This document shows, piece by piece, positions 9,691 through 16,230 of a stretch of DNA of 21,339 nucleotides. The notes beneath the pieces are model-generated. The model did no database searches. It was not told the DNA's origin and worked only from the letters and a program-made list of their open reading frames with translations. Where the stretch lies: positions 1 to 21,339 of IMG/VR virus record IMGVR_UViG_3300047564_005286; one strand, 5' to 3'. Each line of letters starts with the position of its first letter. Position 1 is the stretch's first letter. Source of the DNA: a virus. A program made the translations under genes and the position numbers.

Positions 9691-10944
9691 ATGGCTGATA
9701 TTTTGAACACAAAGAAGCGCGATTACCAATACAATGGGCCAGTTGAGAGTTCTGACTATAATGCCAGGATTGAAGAAAACTATAAAGATTTAGTTTATTT
9801 ATACAATAGATCTACACTAGTAGACAATAAGCTGTCTCAGGCTTTTGAGCGGGTGATAAAAGATCAAAGATTTTTAACTTGTGCTATTCAGGATTTAGAG
9901 GATCGAGTTTTGGCATTAGAAAGCGCATCAAATAAAGTTTCCATAACATCATTCAGTCAAATAGATAATGCCTCTTTTATTGAGAGTGACTTTGCGTTAT
10001 CAGCTTCAGAAATTTTAACTTTTGATCCAATTTACAATGTTATCACTTTACCTAAATTGGTAAGTAGCTCTTTTTCAAAGCTAAAATTCGCCAACGCCAC
10101 TTATGGCCAAGTTATCCCTGATTTCTTTAAGGCAAAAATAGATAATTCTCTTGGTGGAGTAGATGTTGGTGGCGCTGTCGTTGACACGACGCCAATATAT
10201 AATGCGATATTAGATTCCTCGGATAAGGTTTGGAAGAGAAATATTATTTCAAATTCAACGTCTCCGTCTGGAGCTCAAATGATGCTCTATGTTAAGGTTC
10301 CAGCGGAAGCCGCTGGTTCAATGAAAACAAATATGATAAAATTGAATCCTTATCCAGCTTTTGGTACGGATATTTTGACTATTGAGTATACAACTAAGCC
10401 AAATCCATCTTTAACAAGCTCTGATGGATGGCGTCCATTGAATAAAAATGGATACTATGACGGAGTTACGGAAGCTATTGGCAAGGTTCCACCTGGAGGC
10501 TGGGCAACCTCAGGCACTGATGCCGCAAGAAACTCTGGTCCTTTAGCGTTTTTATTTGGCGATTTAGATATAACAGCAATTAGAATTAAATTTGTGCAAC
10601 GTAATTACTTTACTGAAAGCGGTAAATACATCTATACATATGGTTTATCTGATTTAGACATTAGATATGATAAGTATTTACCTACAGGTAGAGTTATGAT
10701 TAAGTATACTCCGCCAAATGGTGATTTAATTAGTGAAGTCACAAATGTGACTCCCAAAATATTCAATGTACCAGCGAGCTCTCTGTCCTCCGCCTTTAGC
10801 TATAGAGTAATATATGAGTCTGGTGGATCTTATACATTAGAAAATCCTGGATCATCTAATTATGTTTGGATTGAAGTAACTCTCTCCATGCTAGAAGACA
10901 AGACGCCGCCAATGTTAAGTGATTTAATTATCGATTATATTTAG
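9691..10944 (+). CDS. Virion structural protein (tail/appendage-like), 417 aa
   Basis: The ATG at 9691 immediately follows the previous TAA. Upstream purines (GAGAG) give only a weak binding site, so coupling is likely. The first 95 residues are helical, ending in a coiled-coil-like stretch (DQRFLTCAIQDLEDRVLALESAS). Residues about 100 to 417 are beta-like and Gly/Pro/Ser-rich. Residues 311 to 340 (GKYIYTYGLSDLDIRYDKYL) resemble the opening of the module found in the long genes upstream, but the rest of the module is less clear. The C-terminal VWIEVTLSML plus TPPMLSDLIIDYI echoes the end of the 722-residue protein. It is the last gene of the large structural cluster before a 57-base gap. It is likely a tail or fibre-attachment protein, by inference. 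Confidence 0.58.
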   Translation: MADILNTKKRDYQYNGPVESSDYNARIEENYKDLVYLYNRSTLVDNKLSQAFERVIKDQRFLTCAIQDLEDRVLALESASNKVSITSFSQIDNASFIESDFALSASEILTFDPIYNVITLPKLVSSSFSKLKFANATYGQVIPDFFKAKIDNSLGGVDVGGAVVDTTPIYNAILDSSDKVWKRNIISNSTSPSGAQMMLYVKVPAEAAGSMKTNMIKLNPYPAFGTDILTIEYTTKPNPSLTSSDGWRPLNKNGYYDGVTEAIGKVPPGGWATSGTDAARNSGPLAFLFGDLDITAIRIKFVQRNYFTESGKYIYTYGLSDLDIRYDKYLPTGRVMIKYTPPNGDLISEVTNVTPKIFNVPASSLSSAFSYRVIYESGGSYTLENPGSSNYVWIEVTLSMLEDKTPPMLSDLIIDYI

Positions 10945-11001
10945 GTTATATCCTGAATATAAAAATTACTATATTAACAGAAATTTCTATAAGGAGTAAA
11001 A

Positions 11002-11634
11002 ATGACAACTTTTTATGTTGGGCCTAGACCGGTTCTTAAGGGCAGAAGCTCTGCAGAAATGGTCAACCCTTACACTTCAATGACAGGAAAAGCAAAAGGT
11101 TCCGGTACCTATTCTTTCTATCCGCTGTATAGCACCAGTCACGTTCTAGACGGGGCTCCCGATAATCACTTTGATCCAGGTACTGGTCAGTTCCCTGGAA
11201 ATAGATTTTTATCTCAAATTTTTAACGGCAGTACCCTCTATGTTCATCCGCTTTCTGGAACCTTTGCAGATGGCGCTGGCTACGATGGCGCTCGTTTTAA
11301 GCCGAATGAGTTCAAGGGTCTATCTGGTGCAGCAGCATTCCCTTCTGATTTCGGACATGCAGATAGAGAAAGTGAATATGCTCATTCACTCTACATCTTC
11401 GATGGTGTAACTTCCGCTAATCCGCTTACCAATGTTGGTCACGGACAGCGTACGGAGGCTCAGGGCGCTCCTAATTCTTTTGGATACTTTGTTCCAGCTG
11501 AATTTAATGGTGTGACTAGTGCAACCATATTCACCACTGGCTATGGCCAGGGGTATCCCGCTGGCTACGACAATGAGTATGGCAAGAATAGAGTAAAAGA
11601 GTTCAGAGGTGTTCCTTCGGCGAAAGCTCTCTGA
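11002..11634 (+). CDS. F-x-G repeat protein, probable abundant virion protein, 210 aa
   Basis: A strong ribosome binding site (AAGGAG, 10992-10997) lies five bases upstream of the ATG, better than those of the neighbouring structural genes. The protein is rich in Gly, Tyr, Phe, Ser and Ala. From residue 74 it contains five spaced copies of F-x-G-x-x-[SG]-A or close variants, at residues 74 (FNGSTLY), 104 (FKGLSGA), 133 (FDGVTSA), 168 (FNGVTSA) and 201 (FRGVPSA), spaced 29 to 35 residues. Segments such as GHGQ and GYGQG sit between them. No signal peptide, membrane segment or enzyme motif is visible. The preceding 57-base gap is AT-rich with a weak promoter-like TATATT at 10970-10975. A head decoration, fibre or tail surface protein would fit. 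I do not recognise the family. Confidence 0.6.
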   Translation: MTTFYVGPRPVLKGRSSAEMVNPYTSMTGKAKGSGTYSFYPLYSTSHVLDGAPDNHFDPGTGQFPGNRFLSQIFNGSTLYVHPLSGTFADGAGYDGARFKPNEFKGLSGAAAFPSDFGHADRESEYAHSLYIFDGVTSANPLTNVGHGQRTEAQGAPNSFGYFVPAEFNGVTSATIFTTGYGQGYPAGYDNEYGKNRVKEFRGVPSAKAL

Positions 11635-11893
11635 TGTTGCAAGTAAACCACTAGTCCTTGATAAGGATAGGACTAGTGGTTTATCTGCATGGGGTGTTCT
11701 AGTTGTTGGAATTTTGGTATACGAAATGTATGCCATTAGGACCAAAAAGATCGAAACTTTAACACGAGCTTTTTGGAGATTAAGCGAAAAACAATTACAT
11801 GCAAGTATTTTAAACGGAGTGTGGTTAGGTTTAACCTTTCATCTTCTTATAGAGAAGTCACTAAGAAAATTAATTCTTGAAAAAAAAGGGTAG
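11609..11893 (+). CDS. Small two-helix membrane protein next to the holin
   Basis: The frame reads 94 residues from GTG 11609, overlapping the end of the upstream gene by 26 bases. The only in-frame ATG is at 11726, which would remove most of the first hydrophobic helix, so the GTG start (or another non-ATG start) is preferred, with some doubt. Two membrane segments are visible, residues about 26 to 43 (SAWGVLVVGILVYEMYAI) and about 66 to 83 (SILNGVWLGLTFHLLIEK). A basic, aromatic stretch lies between them (TLTRAFWRLSEKQ) and the tail is basic (RKLILEKKG). It ends five bases before the holin gene. Small membrane proteins are common beside phage holins, so a helper, antiholin or second lysis membrane protein is possible. 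The role is inferred from position. Confidence 0.55.
   Translation: MFLRRKLSDVASKPLVLDKDRTSGLSAWGVLVVGILVYEMYAIRTKKIETLTRAFWRLSEKQLHASILNGVWLGLTFHLLIEKSLRKLILEKKG
11644..11683 (+). repeat. Perfect 15-bp inverted repeat (RNA hairpin)
   Basis: Bases 11644-11658 (TAAACCACTAGTCCT) are the exact reverse complement of 11669-11683, with a 10-base loop (TGATAAGGAT). It starts ten bases after the stop of the F-x-G repeat gene. No clear run of T follows, so it is not a textbook intrinsic terminator. It may cap and protect the upstream mRNA, be a processing site, or weakly terminate. If the following gene starts at GTG 11609, the hairpin lies inside its coding sequence. Confidence 0.75.
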
Positions 11894-11898
11894 GTATA

Positions 11899-12096
11899 AT
11901 GAGTACTTTAACTAAAGATATTATCGAAAGAACTTTTTGGACTGCAGTTCAAGCTTTCCTAGCAGTTTTTGTAGTAACTGATGTTTCTACTGCCAAATCT
12001 GCAGGTGTAGCAGCTATTGCCGCAGTCGTAGCGGCCATTAAAGGCTTCGCAGCGTCAAAGGTTGGCAATAAAGAAAGTGCATCAACAGTAATATAA
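11899..12096 (+). CDS. Holin, r1t-like, 65 aa
   Basis: Holins form pores in the inner membrane and time phage lysis. This protein begins with a short charged helix (MSTLTKDIIERTF). A first hydrophobic helix follows at about residues 14 to 27 (WTAVQAFLAVFVVT), then a Ser/Ala turn (DVSTAKSAGV) and a second Ala-rich helix at about 36 to 52 (GVAAIAAVVAAIKGFAA), with a polar tail. The small size, two helices and the 'RTFWTAVQAF...SAGVAAIAAV..AIKG' arrangement resemble the r1t holin family seen in phages of Gram-positive hosts. A GGTAGG site lies just upstream of the ATG. It follows a small membrane protein, and an intrinsic terminator sits downstream. No endolysin gene is visible nearby. Confidence 0.75.
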   Translation: MSTLTKDIIERTFWTAVQAFLAVFVVTDVSTAKSAGVAAIAAVVAAIKGFAASKVGNKESASTVI

Positions 12097-12123
12097 CACC
12101 GCATTCCAATTAGCTAATTCAGT

Positions 12124-12156
12124 TCCACCATGGTATACTTAGTGATACGTGGTGGA
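12124..12156 (+). promoter_or_regulatory. Hairpin enclosing an extended -10 promoter-like element
   Basis: Bases 12131-12139 read TGGTATACT, which fits an extended -10 element (TG-N-TATACT). There is no good -35 box. The element sits within a hairpin: TCCACCA (12124-12130) pairs exactly with TGGTGGA (12150-12156), and GTAT with ATAC continues the stem imperfectly. A transcript from here would start near 12146 and run straight into the terminator at 12166-12202. The promoter call is weak. The 7-bp base of the hairpin is seen directly. Confidence 0.35.
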
Positions 12157-12165
12157 GCCATAGAG

Positions 12166-12202
12166 TGTAACCCCGCCACATAGGCGGGGTTACATCTTTC
12201 TT
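12166..12202 (+). terminator. Intrinsic terminator after the holin gene
   Basis: TGTAACCCCGCC (12166-12177) pairs exactly with GGCGGGGTTACA (12183-12194) around a five-base loop, making a 12-bp GC-rich stem. It is followed by TCTTTCTT. This should end transcription of the structural and lysis genes and separate them from the nucleotide-metabolism genes. The reverse strand has no T-rich tail, so it acts in the + direction. Confidence 0.85.
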
Positions 12203-12251
12203 GGCGAAGGTTTACACCTTTTAACAGTTTTATCCGAGCAGAGGAATCAGG

Positions 12252-12962
12252 GTGTCTTTAAAAGAAGTTATAACGGCAGTCGAAGATAATGCGTTGCCAG
12301 TTTCAGTCGCAGAAAAGTATCTTAAGCTCTATGTTGCCGACATAGATTGGCAACCACACATCACAAGCCTTTGGAAAAACGCCTTGAATAAATCAAGCAA
12401 CCAAGATGCGGCAAGAGAATTCATTAAAAAGGCAATATCTTGTGCGATATTGTTACCAGCAGTAGAAAAGACTCAAATTCCAGATCCACCAAGTAATCTA
12501 CTTTTTTGGTGCACAGGATGGAGACAGTTTAATGATCGAAACTGGTTTGAAGATTTAATAGAAATTCTAAAAAATGATATAGAAATTTCAACTAATAGGA
12601 ATAAAATAATCCAAGTTGGTGTTATCGATCCAATCGACGTTTCACCAATTACTAGACAGGCTTTTAATTGGTTATATGAGAAGTTTAAATCAGAAAACAC
12701 AGATATAAACACCTTCTCTAAAGATCAGATTGATGATATAAAATCTAAGTTTATGAATTTAGTTAGAGCATACGGCGGAGCTGTAATATGCAATATGTTC
12801 ATAAATCATAAAGCTAATATAGATAAAGTTTTAAATTGGAGAAGTGGATACTTCTTTGAGAAACAGATATACAATGTATATTCGTCAGATCAAATTATCA
12901 AAATTAAAACCGCTGAATTAAATAAAACAAATCAAAAATACATAAGAAAAGTAGGAGTATAA
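12252..12962 (+). CDS. Hypothetical protein, 236 aa, upstream of nrdJ
   Basis: The gene starts at GTG 12252, with GAGGA at 12241-12245 six bases upstream. No ATG lies near this point in frame. The protein looks mostly helical and soluble, with a mixed charge pattern. It contains a Trp/Pro-rich centre (IPDPPSNLLFWCTGWRQFND, residues about 76 to 95), a charged helical C-terminal half and a basic end (NQKYIRKVGV). There is no signal peptide or obvious membrane helix, and I recognise no catalytic motif. It is the first gene after the terminator, and its stop is one base before the nrdJ ATG, so it is probably co-transcribed with the reductase. It could be an accessory to nucleotide metabolism or an unrelated early protein. 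Function unknown. Confidence 0.5.
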   Translation: MSLKEVITAVEDNALPVSVAEKYLKLYVADIDWQPHITSLWKNALNKSSNQDAAREFIKKAISCAILLPAVEKTQIPDPPSNLLFWCTGWRQFNDRNWFEDLIEILKNDIEISTNRNKIIQVGVIDPIDVSPITRQAFNWLYEKFKSENTDINTFSKDQIDDIKSKFMNLVRAYGGAVICNMFINHKANIDKVLNWRSGYFFEKQIYNVYSSDQIIKIKTAELNKTNQKYIRKVGV

Positions 12963-12963
12963 A

Positions 12964-15054
12964 ATGAGTAATCCAATTGTGACAACTGTCAGTGAATCAA
13001 ACACATCAAAAGCTAATATGTTTAGTTTTCGGTTGTCAGAAGATTTTATAGATACCTACAAAACTAAAAAAGCACCCTTTGGCTATGGTGATGCGGTCGG
13101 TAATTCAGTCGGAGAAATAACGTTTCTTAGAACTTATTCTAGAATAAAAGAGGATGGTAAAAAAGAAACATGGGTAGATGTGTGTGAGCGAGTTATTAAT
13201 GGAATGTACTCTCTCCAAAAAGAACACTGCAAAAAGAACAGATTACCATGGAATGATTTAAAGGCTCAGGCCTCAGCTAAAGAAGCTTTTGATAGATTGT
13301 TCAATCTCAAGTGGACTCCTCCAGGACGCGGTCTTTGGGTTATGGGTACTCCAATTGTAATGATTCAAAAGAACTCAGCAGCCCTGCAGAACTGTGCGTT
13401 TGTTAGTACTGGAGAAATGACTAAGAATAATCCGGCGAAGCCTTTTGGCTTCCTAATGGAAGCATCTATGCTTGGTGTTGGTGTTGGGTTTGACGACAAA
13501 GGTGCTGATAAAGATTTTACTATTTACGAACCAAATAGACCGACAATCGCGGAGCAGATTGAAGACTCACGTGAGGGATGGGTTAACTCAACAATACAGC
13601 TTATTAATTCATATTTAAAGCCAGACCAGAATCCAATTGAGTTTGACTACAGCTCGATCAGACCAGCTGGCACCCCCATTAAGACTTTTGGCGGCACTGC
13701 AGCCGGTGCTGATCCACTAATCAAGCTGCATAACCATATCCGTAAGATGTTCGATGGTCGGAATGGGGAAAAGCTTACTAGAGTCGACATTGCTGATATT
13801 GGCAATACAATCGGTGTATGTGTGGTCTCTGGCAATGTCCGTAGATCAGCAGAGCTTTTAATTGGCCGTATTGATGACGATAATTTCTTGAATCTAAAGA
13901 ACGCAGAGCGTTTTCCTGAAAGAAACTCTTACGATTCTAGCGCCCCTGGATGGGGGTGGATGTCAAATAACTCAGTAGAAGTTTCGGTTGGTACCGATCT
14001 ATCTTCTATTGTTGATGGTATCTCCAGAAATGGTGAACCAGGAGTTATCTGGATGGATATGTCACGTAAGTATGGCCGTCTTGCGGATCCTGCGAACAAT
14101 AAGGATTGGCGAGTCGCTGGCTATAATCCGTGCGCCGAACAATCGCTTGAGTCGTATGAATGCTGTACTCTTGTAGAGACATATTTAAATAGACATGATT
14201 CTTTAGACGATTTTAAGCGTACGCTAAAGTTTGCGTATCTCTATGCAAAAACAGTAACACTGCTTCCAACCCACTGGGAAGAAACCAATGCAATCATGCA
14301 AAGAAATAGAAGAATTGGAACATCAGTATCAGGTGTAGCCAACTTTGCAGATAGACTGGGAATGCCAGTTTTAAGAGACTGGTTGGATCAAGGGTATCAA
14401 ACCGTTCAAAGATATGATAATATCTATTCAGAGTGGCTTGGAATTCGTGAGTCAATTAAAACAACTACAGTCAAGCCATCTGGCACTGTTTCGATTTTGG
14501 CTGGCGAATCTCCAGGAGTTCACTGGACTCCTGGTGGGAAATACTTCATGCGAGCAATTCGATTTGCAAACGATGATCCAATGTTGCCATTATTCCGTAT
14601 GGCAAACTATAATGTTGAGCCAGCTTCTGAGTCGCCAGACACTACTTCGGTAGTATTTTTCCCAATCATGTCCGATGCTAAGAGATCTGAAAAAGATGTT
14701 ACGATCTTTGAAAAGATGTCAATTGCAGCAGCTGCCCAGAGATATTGGTCAGATAACTCGGTTTCAGTGACAATATCATTTGACTCGGAAACAGAAAAAG
14801 AGCATGTGGGCACAGTTTTACACATGTATGATGGTCAGTTAAAGACTGTTTCATTCCTTCCACAGGGTAACTTTACATATCCCCAGATGCCTTATACTCA
14901 AATTACAGAAGAAGAATACAATCAAGCTTCTATGAATCTATTTCCAATTGATTTAACTGGAATCTATGAGGGTTTGGCCGCTGATGCCGTAGGAGAAAAT
15001 TATTGCACTACAGATAGCTGTGAAATAAAGTTCGTAAAAGAAAACGCAAAATAA
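12964..15054 (+). CDS. nrdJ: Class II (adenosylcobalamin-dependent) ribonucleoside-triphosphate reductase, monomeric type
   Basis: The enzyme reduces ribonucleoside triphosphates to deoxyribonucleoside triphosphates using a B12-derived radical, without oxygen or a second subunit. The 696 residues include QNCAFVST (active-site Cys144), VSGNVRRSAELLIG (289-302), the catalytic NPCAEQ (Cys390, Glu392), and Cys401 eleven residues later. That spacing equals the C408/C419 pair of the Lactobacillus leichmannii enzyme. KPSGT is at 504-508. The C-terminus has the redox pair Cys681-x4-Cys686 (CTTDSC), also as in that enzyme. Length is slightly below the usual ~740. The start is ATG 12964 with AGGAG (12953-12957) six bases upstream. 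It lies with thyX and dCMP deaminase in one dNTP-supply operon. Cobalamin must come from the host or the environment. The family call is firm. Confidence 0.95.
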   Translation: MSNPIVTTVSESNTSKANMFSFRLSEDFIDTYKTKKAPFGYGDAVGNSVGEITFLRTYSRIKEDGKKETWVDVCERVINGMYSLQKEHCKKNRLPWNDLKAQASAKEAFDRLFNLKWTPPGRGLWVMGTPIVMIQKNSAALQNCAFVSTGEMTKNNPAKPFGFLMEASMLGVGVGFDDKGADKDFTIYEPNRPTIAEQIEDSREGWVNSTIQLINSYLKPDQNPIEFDYSSIRPAGTPIKTFGGTAAGADPLIKLHNHIRKMFDGRNGEKLTRVDIADIGNTIGVCVVSGNVRRSAELLIGRIDDDNFLNLKNAERFPERNSYDSSAPGWGWMSNNSVEVSVGTDLSSIVDGISRNGEPGVIWMDMSRKYGRLADPANNKDWRVAGYNPCAEQSLESYECCTLVETYLNRHDSLDDFKRTLKFAYLYAKTVTLLPTHWEETNAIMQRNRRIGTSVSGVANFADRLGMPVLRDWLDQGYQTVQRYDNIYSEWLGIRESIKTTTVKPSGTVSILAGESPGVHWTPGGKYFMRAIRFANDDPMLPLFRMANYNVEPASESPDTTSVVFFPIMSDAKRSEKDVTIFEKMSIAAAAQRYWSDNSVSVTISFDSETEKEHVGTVLHMYDGQLKTVSFLPQGNFTYPQMPYTQITEEEYNQASMNLFPIDLTGIYEGLAADAVGENYCTTDSCEIKFVKENAK

Positions 15055-15063
15055 GGAATAAAA

Positions 15064-15402
15064 TTGTCTAAAGATAATAATGATAAAGATTTCGAAAAAA
15101 TATTTAGTGAAATGGTAAATTCTGAAGATTTAAAAGACATTAAAGAAGAATTTGAAGCAAATATTAAAATGGGTATTAAAGAACTGGCATTAATCCAGCA
15201 ATCTTTATCAGATGTAATTTCTCATGTAGCTGAAATTATGATGTCAGCTTTAACCGGTGACAACATTTTTGAAGATGATAATATATTTCATAATTTACTT
15301 TCTTCATTATATAAAATATCAGAAGATTTCAATGAATGCATGTTAGAATATTACTCAGAAGATTTGTTAGATGATGAAGAGCTTGGAGGAGAAGATGATT
15401 GA
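15064..15402 (+). CDS. Small acidic protein of unknown function, 112 aa
   Basis: The start is TTG 15064, supported by AAGGA at 15053-15057, which overlaps the nrdJ stop. The next ATG in frame is 16 codons in and has no such site. The protein is strongly acidic and helical throughout, ending with DLLDDEELGGEDD. A mid-protein hydrophobic helix (LSDVISHVAEIMMSALTG) looks amphipathic rather than membrane-spanning. Its end overlaps the start of thyX by eight bases, and the thyX ribosome binding site lies inside its last codons. That position between nrdJ and thyX suggests co-expression with dNTP synthesis, perhaps as an adaptor or inhibitor. No family is recognised. Confidence 0.55.
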   Translation: MSKDNNDKDFEKIFSEMVNSEDLKDIKEEFEANIKMGIKELALIQQSLSDVISHVAEIMMSALTGDNIFEDDNIFHNLLSSLYKISEDFNECMLEYYSEDLLDDEELGGEDD

Positions 15403-16069
15403 AGTTCTAGATAGAGGCTATGTAAGATTAGTCGATATAATGGGTGATGATTTATCGGTAGTTAATGCAGCACGTGCGTCTTTTGCAAAAGAGTCATCAG
15501 CAATGACAGATGCCGATGAGAGACTAATTAAATTTCTTGTAAGAGAGAATCATATGTCTCCTTTCAGACATGCGTTCATGACGTTTGAATTTAAAGCACC
15601 ACTTATGGTGGCTCGTCAGCATTGGAAGTATATCATTGGAAGTGACCATACAATGGATGGCTGGAATGAGTCTAGTCGTCGTTATGTAACCTCAGATCCA
15701 GAGTTTTATGTTCCCGACGTATGGCGCTCTGCTCCAGAAAATAAGAAGCAGGGATCTGGAGCGCCAGTTGATGGATTAATTGCAGATCAATTAACCTTAG
15801 ATCTAATAAGATATTACTCTGAGGGAATATCACTTTACGAAAAGGCGATGGACGATGGCGTGGCAGCCGAGCAAGCTAGACTTTTCCTTCCCGCATATGG
15901 GATGTACGTTAATTATAGATGGTCTTGCAGCCTTCAGTCTGTTATGTTATTCTTGAATCAACGCCTAGCAGAAGATTCTCAAGTTGAGATTCAAGAGTAT
16001 GCAAAAGCAGTGAAGGAATTGGTAAAAGATAAGTTTCCAGTATCAATGTCTCTTTTGATTGAGGAGTAA
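15395..16069 (+). CDS. thyX: Flavin-dependent thymidylate synthase ThyX
   Basis: ThyX methylates dUMP to dTMP using methylene-tetrahydrofolate, FAD and NADPH. I start at ATG 15395, five bases after GGAGG (15385-15389). An earlier ATG at 15371 lies inside the upstream gene and lacks such a site. The 224 residues show NHMSPFRHAFMTFEFKAP (52-69, the usual H-x-SPF-x-H region), ARQHWKYIIG (73-82), NESSRRYV (91-98), and the C-terminal ARLFLPAYGMYVNYRW (161-176) plus an R-x9-E region (LNQRLAEDSQVEIQEYA). The common RHR-x7-S signature is altered: RQHWK replaces RHR, with about eight extra residues (SDHTMDGW) before NESSRRY. It sits between nrdJ and dCMP deaminase, which supplies dUMP. The family call is strong and activity is likely. 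Confidence 0.92.
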   Translation: MIEVLDRGYVRLVDIMGDDLSVVNAARASFAKESSAMTDADERLIKFLVRENHMSPFRHAFMTFEFKAPLMVARQHWKYIIGSDHTMDGWNESSRRYVTSDPEFYVPDVWRSAPENKKQGSGAPVDGLIADQLTLDLIRYYSEGISLYEKAMDDGVAAEQARLFLPAYGMYVNYRWSCSLQSVMLFLNQRLAEDSQVEIQEYAKAVKELVKDKFPVSMSLLIEE

Positions 16070-16230
16070 TGGAATTTTTTATTAAATTAGTTCTCTTTGT
16101 ATTGATATCAAACTGGTGGATATCCATGCATAACGTGGTAAATAAGACTGATAATCGTCAGACTAGATATATCGCACTGCTGTGGGCAGTTGCCTTTTCT
16201 GTTGCATGTGGGTTTTTAATTATTCCATGA
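16069..16230 (+). CDS. Tiny two-helix membrane protein, 53 aa
   Basis: The ATG at 16069 overlaps the thyX stop as TAATG, and the TGA at 16228-16230 overlaps the next ATG as ATGA, so this 53-codon frame fills the gap exactly. GAGGAG (16061-16066) lies close upstream, only two bases from the ATG, so coupled re-initiation is likely. Residues about 3 to 17 (FFIKLVLFVLISNWW) and 35 to 53 (YIALLWAVAFSVACGFLII) are hydrophobic helices. Between them is a polar basic loop (HNVVNKTDNRQTR). It has no recognised family. A membrane-located phage small protein is plausible, but nothing shows its function. Confidence 0.62.
   Translation: MEFFIKLVLFVLISNWWISMHNVVNKTDNRQTRYIALLWAVAFSVACGFLIIP

Noticed and set aside
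11386-11745. 119-codon open frame on the minus strand
   Set aside because: It lies antisense to the F-x-G repeat gene and the membrane-protein gene, has no convincing start site, and every supported gene is on the + strand.
15371-15394. ThyX start eight codons upstream of the chosen ATG
   Set aside because: This ATG has no binding site of its own and would extend into the acidic protein. The GGAGG just before ATG 15395 decides for that start.
16182-16226. Longer dCMP deaminase start
   Set aside because: It would run through the two-helix membrane-protein gene and add hydrophobic sequence not seen in the family. ATG 16227 gives the ATGA overlap.
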